From Acheta domesticus (lineage: Eukaryota; Arthropoda; Insecta; Orthoptera; Gryllidae), in assembly GCA_031308135.1 (NCBI GenBank), contig JAHLJT010002630.1:102404526-102468525 (forward strand): a stretch of 64,000 nt of DNA. The letters are read 5' to 3'. Numbering within the stretch: the first letter of the stretch is position 1; each line of letters begins with the position of its first letter. The notes under the pieces were generated by a model. That model saw only the letters and a program-made list of their open reading frames with translations. It did no database searches and was not told where the DNA came from. Of this stretch, positions 56,903 through 64,000 are shown piece after piece. The translations under genes and the position numbers were made by a program.

Positions 56903-56933
56903 TTAAAGGCGAAAAAGTAAAAAATAGTTCTTT

Positions 56934-57055
56934 ATGAAACGATGATGTAATGACGGGGATTAATACAAGAGTGTGATATTACGATACGAGCGAGGAACGA
57001 GCGAGTATGGTAAACTTCACACGAGTGTATTAATACCCATTACATCAAGTTTCAT
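56934..57055. mobile_element. Foldback element, copy 3 (CTCGCTC core)
   Basis: Arms ATGAAACGATGATGTAATG and its inverse CATTACATCAAGTTTCAT enclose GATACGAGCGAGGAACGAGC (about 56983). In reverse orientation the core and inner arms align with 1181-1275 (ACTCGCTC, TCGCTCGT, TCGTAAT). Confidence 0.75.
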
Positions 57056-57841
57056 ACGGACTTTTTCTACATTTATAAGTTAAACTTTTATAATTAATAG
57101 TTTCGTGACAGATTCAGTCACGGCCTAGCAGACAGCTACTTAAATCTACCCTCGCCTGCTGCCGCAAGTGGCTGTGGTTACATGTCCGCCTGCGAGGGAG
57201 TACTGCGCTAGTCGAACGGGATGGAAGTGAAATTACGATCCACTTCATTTTAAATAATATACCACGAAAAAAACACGAATAATAAAGGAAATTAAAACTA
57301 TTGAGCATAACATCACATCAAATACAATTTTGATTTACACAATCGAACGAAACATTTGATAAAACGATTATCAATGATTATTTAAGTGTCAAAACTTGGT
57401 TTGTAAACTTCTCTGCGATTGGTCAAAAACCTGCATCATAATGACATCTGTATCGAAATGAGTATCATTACGCAACTGGGTGCAGCCATCAAATGACAGC
57501 ATTATGCAATGGGAGCAGAAAAACTACTATTATAAAGCATTCCATACAAATTTCTTGTACCACGCCCTTTTCGTATTTGCCCACCTCGAAGTAAAAATTC
57601 TGCAAAACGGCAACGCCGCTTCGGCAGGGTAAGTAAAACCAACAACATTCTGACTGCGTGAGAAGCGTTTCCGAAGTGAGAAAGCGCCAGTCTTGTGGGC
57701 AGAGCAGTCCTCTGTGTCGGCGCTAGGGGGCGTCGGCGGTCGCGAGGCGGCGGGGGAGGCCGTGAGAGCGAGCGAAGGGGGCGTTGCCCGGCGCCCGCGA
57801 AACCGCTTTCGGGCGGGGCTAATCAAGCCGAGAGCGATCGG
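57056..57841. other. Unassigned sequence
   Basis: AT-rich to 57540, then GC-rich at 57700-57830. No recognised gene. Confidence 0.4.
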
Positions 57842-58403
57842 ACCTGGAGAGGTGGCTCAGGGCATCAACTGATGTCTCTGCACTGCCTCTGACCGGGAGG
57901 TCCTTCGGTTACACTCCCGACGGTGGCAGGTTTTCCTACACTGGCTCGTCAGATAGGTCGAAATCAGTCGCTGTCTGGAGGAGAATTCTAGCGGCCGGCT
58001 GCTCTGATCGGTGGTTTTCCGTGGTTTCTCCGATCGACACCAGGCGAATGCCGGAGCACTACCCTAACAAACGGGCCACGGACCGTACGGGATCTTTTGT
58101 TCCTCCTCCTTGTCCTATTCTCTCCCCTTACACATACACTTACACTAACATGTTCTACACTACTACACACGCAGGGAGGTCGGTCGGGAGCTTACAACGT
58201 GTCCCGGCTGGGGCGGTGCCTCGCTGTTTGAGAGATACCTGGTAGTGGAAAACCCCGCTAGTCGACGGTAGGTCGGCGCCGGATCTAACCATCTAGAGGA
58301 GGAATATCACCGCCACCTCCCAAGGAAAAAAGCACTAAACTTACGGGACTCATGACCTCCATTATTGCCGCGTCCGCGGAATCACTAACAATCAATCAAT
58401 CAA
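57842..58403 (+). mobile_element. tRNA-derived SINE, near full-length reference copy
   Basis: About 560 bp. tRNA-like head (GAGAGGTGGCTCAGGGCATC, then GGTTACACTCCCG as the B-box-like element at about 57907), body AGCGGCCGGCTGCTCTGATC, GGTTTCTCCGATCGACACC, TCCTCCTTGTCCTATTC, GTCGGGAGCTTACAACG, GATACCTGGTAGTGGAAAAC and CGACGGTAGGTCGGCGCC, and a 3' end with ACTTACGGGACTCATGACC and an (AATC)n tail. The unusual length and AATC tail suggest a LINE partner with the same 3' tail, not seen here. Confidence 0.9.
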
Positions 58404-58684
58404 ACCGTGAGCTTGATTGTCGTTGCTGGCTGACGAAGCGCCCGACCCCAGTGCCGCCGCTCGGCATGGGCAGACCCTGCGATTGCCCAGAGCCCGCAAG
58501 ACAAGGGTCCCGAAGATGGGACTGATGAAATAGTAAAAAATTGTCAAAAGGAATTTGAACATGAGAAAATCGTTATCATAAGTTTATAGTCGCGATACAG
58601 TAGTCTGATATTTCATAAAATTTTCAATTTTCCAGTCACTGTTCTTGAGACACCCGAGGAGGTTCCTTTCAAAAGTCGAAGAAT
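58404..58684. other. Unassigned sequence
   Basis: Nothing recognised. Confidence 0.35.
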
Positions 58685-59108
58685 CTCTTTCATACAAAGT
58701 ATAACATTGTATGGCTCAGAAACTTGGGAATTAAGAGAAAGAGAAAAGAACTAATGATTCAACAAACGGATATCTTGAGAAGAAGTTAGGGAGAATCAAA
58801 AATGGAACATATTACAAGTGAAAAAATATGAAGCGAATGCAGGTTCAAAAATCAATTATGGATGAGTTGAAAACATGAAGGTTGAAATGGTTTGGACAAG
58901 TGAAAAGACTTCATTATGGGTGATGACCCAAAAAGGTGAGTGATTTCCTTTAGACAGAAGAAAAACAGGTAAACTCAGAGAAGAATGGCAGATTCATGTT
59001 TTCAAAAGAGGGCTAGAAGAGAATGATTGGGAAGATAGTGGGTATGGAGATTGGGATCCCAGATACGGCCGCAAGAGCTGTAAAATTCCCGCAAGAAGAA
59101 GAAGAAAT
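58685..59108 (+). pseudogene. LINE 3' end, decayed RT tail (copy a)
   Basis: Plus strand contains TLYGSETWELRE (about 58705), the LLYGSE.W block of RT C-termini, then KVEMVWTSEKT-type text where another frame gives LKWFGQVKRLH. It ends in GCAAGAAGAAGAAGAA (about 59090). Frameshifted. Confidence 0.65.
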
Positions 59109-59133
59109 TTCTTTCATTCCTGAGTGGTACTGT

Positions 59134-59378
59134 TTATGTTGAAATGGTTTGGACAAGTGAAAAGGCTTCATTGTGGGTAATGGCTCAGGAAGGTTTGTGT
59201 TTTCCTTTAGACAGAAGAAAAACACGTAAACTCAGATAAGTACGACAGATTCAGGTTTTCAAAAGAAGCCTAGAAGAGAATGACTGGAAGGGTAGTGGGT
59301 ATGGAAATTGGGATGCGAGAGACGGCCGCAACAGCTGTAAAATACTCGGGCAAGAAGAAGAAGAAGAAAGAATCTCGT
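59134..59378 (+). pseudogene. LINE 3' end, decayed RT tail (copy b)
   Basis: Repeats the last 240 bp of copy a, starting at TTGAAATGGTTTGGACAAG (about 59138 versus 58883) and ending in CAAGAAGAAGAAGAAAG. The two 3' ends lie head-to-tail about 257 bp apart, as a tandem duplication or a second insertion beside the first tail. Confidence 0.65.
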
Positions 59379-59784
59379 TCATTCCCGAGTGGTACGCTCT
59401 ATGTTTCATATGGAAGCTGGCATTCCAGAGCTGCAGGCTCTCGCACACAGGACAGAACACGACAGTAACATTCCGCGCCGGCCCTCAGCCCTACGCCAGC
59501 GCGCAACCCAATGGCGCCGCGCGCCACCGCCCGCAGGGCCGAAGGGCCAAGGGCCGCCTCGTAACTCAGCCGCGCCCAGCCCTGCGGTCCCTCTGTGGGC
59601 CTACAAAGGGCGGGGCACAAGGAGATGATCATTCCATTGCGTGCCGCCCGACAATGCTGACGAGCAGCCCTCGGGACCGATGAATGCGACGCGTAGACGG
59701 TATTTTATGCGTGGCTGGAGGGGACTTTCGAGCATGCTTTAATTGCAACGTTAAAATGCAATATGTAATTTCTTAGATCGGTTA

Positions 59785-59990
59785 AAGGCTGCACCAGAGA
59801 AGACAAAATCCGAAATGAAGCAATCAGGAACGAACTAGGGATGCAATCAATAACCGAAATGGCGATCCACCATAAAGAAAAATGGAGAGAGCATGCCCTT
59901 CGTGTGCCACCAGAAAGAATTCCAAAACAAGCAATGGAATATAAACCATATGGCAAAAGAAGTGTGGGAAGACCGAGGAAGAGATGGTGA
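59785..59990 (+). pseudogene. LINE RT C-terminal tail, unit 1
   Basis: The uninterrupted frame reads KGCTREDKIRNEAIRNELGM, QSITEMAIHHKEKWREHALR, IPKQAMEYKPYGKRSVGRPR then KRW and stop. Same tail motifs as the minus-strand RT at 15530. After the stop, ACCGGAACAGGCCTCAGGCC and a (GAA)n tail follow. Only the last 67 codons of the RT are present. Confidence 0.85.
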
Positions 59991-60045
59991 GACCGGAACA
60001 GGCCTCAGGCCTAATCCTGGCTAGACAGAAGAAGAAGAAGAAAAT

Positions 60046-60213
60046 GCCATGTGTTGTGTGCGAACATTTCGTGAAGATCTATGTGCATTTTATATTCGTT
60101 TACTCCTATTATTTATATTTTCAGAATGTCAATATGTTTGCCTCTGAAGAGCAACTTCATTGCTTAACCAAGCTTTAACTGTATGGAGAAGTCTCTAATG
60201 CAGAATTGAAATA
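60046..60213 (+). other. Exon-like segment, unit 1
   Basis: Sequence after the LINE tail: CATTTCGTGAAGATCTATGT, a pyrimidine-rich TATTATTTATATTTTCAG like a splice acceptor (ends about 60123), then a frame reading MFASEEQLHCLTKL, where one T-to-A change creates a stop; without it LYGEVSNAELK follows. The segment also occurs in units 2 and 3 and, diverged, at 63571-63752. It may derive from the last exon of a host gene. Confidence 0.35.
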
Positions 60214-60699
60214 ATTCATTGATTCCATTCCAATATGGGAGAGACTATTTACTTCCCCTCCGAAGTAGGGTTTTCGAAGGATTTCCTTCTTCACAACTCC
60301 ACAGCTTCGATCGGATTTGGACGATACTCAAAATTACGCAAGTTATTCTTTCATTGCTTTCAAACAATAATCTCAAATGTGGGGCCACCCTCATTCTGTT
60401 ACCTTCCAAATTTAACGAAAAGGCAGATGGAATGAAGGGGTTATTAAGGCAAGATACTTGAAGGGCCAAGGACTGCCTTGCCCTTAGTGCTGCGGTCCCT
60501 CTGTGGGCGGAGAGCGCGCCCTACAAAGGGCGCAAGGAGATGATCATACCATTGCGTGCCGCCCGACAATGCTGACGAGCAGCCCGCGGGACCAATGAAT
60601 GTGTCGAGTAGACGGTATTTTATGCGTGGCTGGAGGGGACTTCCTGGCATGCTTTAATTGCAACGTTAAAATGTAATATGTAATTTCTTAGATCGGTTA

Positions 60700-60905
60700 A
60701 AGGCTGCACCAGAGAAGACAAAATCCGAAATGAAGCAATCAGGAACGAACTAGGGATGCAATCAATAACCGAAATGGCGATCCACCATAAACAAAAATGG
60801 AGAGAGCATGTCCTTCGTATGCCACCAGAAAGAATTCCAAAACAAGCAATGGAATATAAACCATATGGCAAAAGAAGTGTGGGAAGACCGAGGAAGAGAT
60901 GGTGA
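60700..60905 (+). pseudogene. LINE RT C-terminal tail, unit 2
   Basis: Same frame as unit 1, uninterrupted, with three visible amino-acid differences (HHKQKW for HHKEKW, HVLRMPP for HALRVPP). Confidence 0.85.
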
Positions 60906-60960
60906 GACCGGAACAGGCCTCAGGCCTAATCCTGGCTAGACAGAAGAAGAAGAAGAAAAT

Positions 60961-61128
60961 GCCATGTGTTGTGTGCGAACATTTCGTGAAGATCTATGTG
61001 CATTTTATATTCGTTTACTCCTATTATTTATATTTTCAGAATGTCAATATGTTTGCCTCTGAAGAGCAACTTCATTGCTTAACCAAGCTTTAACTGTATG
61101 GAGAAGTCTCTAATGCAGAATTGAAATA
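60961..61128 (+). other. Exon-like segment, unit 2
   Basis: Identical in its visible landmarks to unit 1, including the early stop after CLTKL. Confidence 0.35.
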
Positions 61129-61617
61129 ATTCATTGATTCCATTCCAATATGGGAGAGACTATTTATTTCCCCTCCGAAGTAGGGTTTTCGAAGGATTTC
61201 CTTCTTCACAACTCCACAGCTTCGATCGGATTTGGACGATACTCAAAATTACGCAAGTTATTCTTTCATTGCTTTCAAACAATAATCTCAAATGTGGGGC
61301 CACCCTCATTCTGTTACCTTCCAAATTTAACGAAAAGGCAGATGGAATGAAGGGGTTATTAAGGCAAGATACTTGAAGGGCCAAGGACTGCCTTGCCCTT
61401 AGTGCTGCGGTCCCTCTGTGGGCGCAGCGCGCCCTACAAAGAGCGGGGCGCAAGGAGATGATCATACCATTGCGAGCCGCCCGACAATGCTGACGAGCAG
61501 CCCGCGGGACCAATGAATGCGACGCGTAGACGGTATTTTATGCGTGGCTGGAGGGGACTTCCGAGCATGCTTTAATTGCAACGTTAAAATGCAATATGTA
61601 ATTTCTTAGATCGGTTA

Positions 61618-61823
61618 AAGGCTGCACCAGAGAAGACAAAATCCGAAATGAAGCAATCAGGAACGAACTAGGGATGCAATCAATAACCGAAATGGCGATC
61701 CACCATAAAGAAAAATGGAGAGAGCATGCCCTTCGTATGCCACCAGAAAGAATTCCAAAACAAGCAATGGAATATAAACCATATGGCAAAAGAAGTGTGG
61801 GAAGACCGAGGAAGAGATGGTGA
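61618..61823 (+). pseudogene. LINE RT C-terminal tail, unit 3
   Basis: Same uninterrupted frame; HALRMPP here. Confidence 0.85.
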
Positions 61824-61878
61824 GACCGGAACAGGCCTCAGGCCTAATCCTGGCTAGACAGAAGAAGAAGAAGAAAAT

Positions 61879-62046
61879 GCCATGTGTTGTGTGCGAACAT
61901 TTCGTGAAGATCTATGTGCATTTTATATTCGTTTACTCCTATTATTTATATTTTCAGAATGTCAATATGTTTGCCTCTGAAGAGCAACTTCATTGCTTAA
62001 CCAAGCTTTAACTGTATGGAGAAGTCTCTAATGCAGAATTGAAATA
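61879..62046 (+). other. Exon-like segment, unit 3
   Basis: Same as units 1 and 2. Downstream, this unit differs by CTTCGAAGGAGGGTGTTCG and about 30 extra bases (GAACCCACGAACTTGGG). Confidence 0.35.
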
Positions 62047-62466
62047 ATTCATTGATTCCATTCCAATATGGGAGAGACTATTTACTTCCCTTCGAAGGAG
62101 GGTGTTCGAAGGATTTCCTTCTTCACAAATCCACATCTTCGATCGGATTTGAACCCACGAACTTGGGTATAACAACTTGGGCGGTACTCAAAATTACGCA
62201 AGTTATTCTTTCATTGCTTTCCAACAATAATCTCAAATGTGGGGCCACCTCCATTCTATTACCTTCCAAATTTAACGAAATGGCAGATGGAATGAATGAA
62301 GGGGTTATTAAGGCAAGATACTTGAAGGGCCAAGGACTCCCTTGCCCTTGGCGCTGCGGTCCCTCTGTGGGCGGAGCTCGCCTTACAAAGGGCGGGGCAC
62401 AAGGAGATGATCATACCATTGCGTGCCGCCCGACAATGCTGATTCCGCAGCTCTCGGGACCAATCT

Positions 62467-62878
62467 AGCGGCCGGCTGCTCTCTTCGGTAGTTTTCCGTG
62501 GTTTCTCCGATCAACACCAGGCGAATGCCGGAGCACTACCCTAACAAACGGGCCACGGACCGCGCGCGATCTTTCCTTCCTCTTCCTTGTCCTATTCTCA
62601 CCCCTCACACACACACTAACATACATTACACTATCACACATGCCGAGAGACCAGTCGGGAGCTTAGAGCTTGTCTCGGCTGGGGCGGTGCCCCGCTGGTG
62701 GGAGATACCTGGTCGAGGGGAAACCCCGCTAGTCGACGGTAGGTCGTTGCCGGGTCTTGCCATCCAGCGGGGAAAATATCACCGCCACCTCCCGAGAAAA
62801 AACACACACTACACTTACGGGACTAATGACCTCTGTGGTTCACGCGCTCGGAATCACGAATCAATCAATCAATCAATC
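62467..62878 (+). mobile_element. tRNA-derived SINE, 5'-truncated, inserted in the fourth unit
   Basis: Starts at CTAGCGGCCGGCTGCTCTC and ends in AATCAATCAATCAATC. CGGGACCAAT before it and CGGGCCAATG after it look like a target duplication of about 9 bp. All body landmarks are present from the GGCCGGCTGCTC point. Confidence 0.88.
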
Positions 62879-63570
62879 CGGGCCAATGAATGTGAGGATT
62901 CGCGGGCAATGGGCGAGGCGGTATTTCATATGCGGCTACAGAGGATTTCCGAGATAACTTTAATTGCAATGTTAACCCGGCGATGGATGGGTGAAGATAT
63001 GTAACACGAATAGATGGACTGATTCTGAGAGACCCGGGTTCAAAAATACGAATTACATAGCAAATATTCTGTTTTTGTCACTGTTTAGAGGACTGTATTA
63101 CGTTAGTTTGATATAAAAGAAAGCATTATTGTTAATACATTATGAATTTATTATTTTTATCAAAACATTTTGGTAAATTTAAGGAGAAGCGCAATGAGGC
63201 CTGCCTAAAACCCATCCTCGTCATATCACTGGAAAAGATTAACTCATTTCTGACATTACAGTTCAACTTGACGTTGGTTAAACGTAATATTACACAAAAA
63301 TATCGAAATAATAAATAATTCTATTAATATCAATAAGTGCCTACTCGATTACAGTTACACGAACGGATGGGTTGGGTCTCAGAGACCCAAGCAGGAAACA
63401 AGTTACGCATATAATCAAGTATACGACCTATAAGGCAATAACTACCACACTGAACGTTTCATTTGCAAATAAAAGAAAAATAGAGAGGTGATCAGGCTTC
63501 TGGTAATATCTGTATGTGAATGGCTGAAGTTTTTGTAACATTGTGGATCTCGTATACCCAACCCTGTTCC
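62879..63570. other. Diverged continuation of the fourth unit, then unassigned
   Basis: 62879-62975 matches the unit start (CCAATGAATG, GGTATTTCATATGCGGCTAC, CTTTAATTGCAATGTTAA). TTAACCCGGCGATGGATGGG at about 62972 resembles a one-sided piggyBac-type end. A motif of the type GTAACACGAATAGATGG ... GAGAGACCC occurs at 63001 and again, diverged, at about 63353. Confidence 0.45.
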
Positions 63571-63752
63571 CGGGTTGAAGTGCAATATGTTGTGTGGAAA
63601 CATTACGTGAAGATCTATGTACATTTTATATTTAATTACTCCTATTATTTATATTTTCAGAATGACAATATGATTATCTCTGAAGAGCAACTTCGTTGCA
63701 TAACCAAGCTTCAACTATATGGAGAAGTGTCTAATTCAGAGTTGAAATAATT
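63571..63752 (+). other. Exon-like segment, fourth copy with longer open frame
   Basis: Diverged relative of the exon-like segment in the 916-bp units. A frame from 63520 stays open through MIISEEQLRCITKLQLYGEV and SNSELK to a stop at 63750. The stop that cuts units 1-3 after CLTKL is a glutamine codon here. The upstream pyrimidine run and CAG (about 63660) look like a splice acceptor. Product unknown. Confidence 0.4.
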
Positions 63753-63757
63753 CATTG

Positions 63758-64000
63758 ATTGATTAGTGATTCCGGATATGTCATTAGGTCTTTAGTCCCG
63801 TAAGTGTACTGCTTGTTTTGTCGCGGGAGGTGCTGATAATCTTCCCCCACTGGCTGATGGGATCGTCCAGGAACCAGTATCGACTTACGGGTTTTCCCTA
63901 GCCAGGTATCTCCCACCATCGGGGCACCATACGGGGCTGAACAAGTCCTAAGCTCTCTTCCGGTATGTGTGGCGGTGAAGTGCATGTAAGTGTGTGTGTA
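63758..64000 (-). mobile_element. tRNA-derived SINE, 3' part, cut by the window end
   Basis: Minus-strand copy: GATTGATTAGTGATTCCGG is its tail side, followed by AGTCCCGTAAGTGTACTG, CCAGGTATCTCCCACCATCG and GGGGCACCATACGGGGC. It continues beyond 64000. Confidence 0.85.

Larger units (their letters stand above)
59541..62466 (+). repeat. Tandem array of a 916-bp composite unit, three copies
   Basis: GGAGATGATC recurs at 59621, 60537, 61454 and 62403 (spacings 916, 917, 949). The third unit has about 30 extra bases near 62150. Each unit holds a GC-rich start (GAAGGGCCAAGG, CGGTCCCTCTGTGGGC), a LINE RT tail with 3' UTR and (GAA)n, then an exon-like part and non-coding sequence. Copies differ at few positions, so the amplification appears recent. 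The fourth unit (from 62403) is interrupted by a SINE and continues diverged at 62879. Confidence 0.93.

Noticed and set aside
59705..61789. Three minus-strand frames of 83 codons repeated in the 916-bp units
   Set aside because: They are shadows of the plus-strand LINE RT tail, which has the recognisable motifs.
1..64000. CRISPR arrays or prokaryotic operons suggested by many direct repeats
   Set aside because: The arrays are contiguous tandem repeats without unique spacers, and the window is eukaryotic repeat DNA.

Overview
The window is eukaryotic nuclear DNA made almost entirely of repeats. I see no intact host gene, no rRNA gene, no operon structure and no CRISPR array. An arthropod, most likely an insect, is suggested by the mix of mobile elements: mariner with a DD34D core, several TTAA-flanked piggyBac-type elements plus a piggyBac transposase relic, Jockey-like LINEs, an R4/Dong-like LINE in a (TAA)n tract, hAT-type short elements, and a long tRNA-derived SINE with about ten copies here. 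The species cannot be told from sequence alone. A 100-base run of N at 41083-41182 is a scaffold join.

Layout. 0-9 kb: CCGCCA satellite, a nested pair of DNA elements (1.4-3.0 kb), an AT-rich dispersed repeat (3.3-4.8 kb), a hammerhead-like motif (5.9 kb), SINE, a 330-bp tandem repeat and a foldback around (AT)n. 10-15 kb: a TTACGTAACG-ended MITE, SINE, then a 2.4-kb C-rich 15-bp array. 15.5-21 kb: LINE reverse-transcriptase tails, a deleted mariner, a small piggyBac-type MITE and an APE-endonuclease LINE fragment. 21-27 kb: four short-unit arrays, a 5'-inverted Jockey fragment, a 180-bp hairpin MITE and a SINE nested in a SINE. 28-36 kb: LINE tail, AT-rich repeat copies, the R4/Dong-like LINE, a GC-rich block, and G-rich and 21-bp arrays. 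37.5-40.8 kb: about 220 copies of a 15-bp telomere-like unit, ending near the gap. 44-47 kb: purine-rich DNA, an hAT-type MITE and a MITE pair in opposite orientation.

48.4-51.0 kb holds the most striking object: a mariner with both inverted ends and TA flanks, whose 3' region contains a 1.6-kb tandem array of a 67-bp unit. 52.8-57 kb: two piggyBac-type MITEs around a decayed piggyBac transposase, plus a foldback element. 57.8-64 kb: a near full-length SINE, two LINE tails, then three tandem copies of a 916-bp unit carrying a LINE C-terminus and an exon-like segment, with a SINE in a fourth, diverged copy.

Many long open frames here come from arrays whose unit length is a multiple of three. 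They are not evidence of genes.
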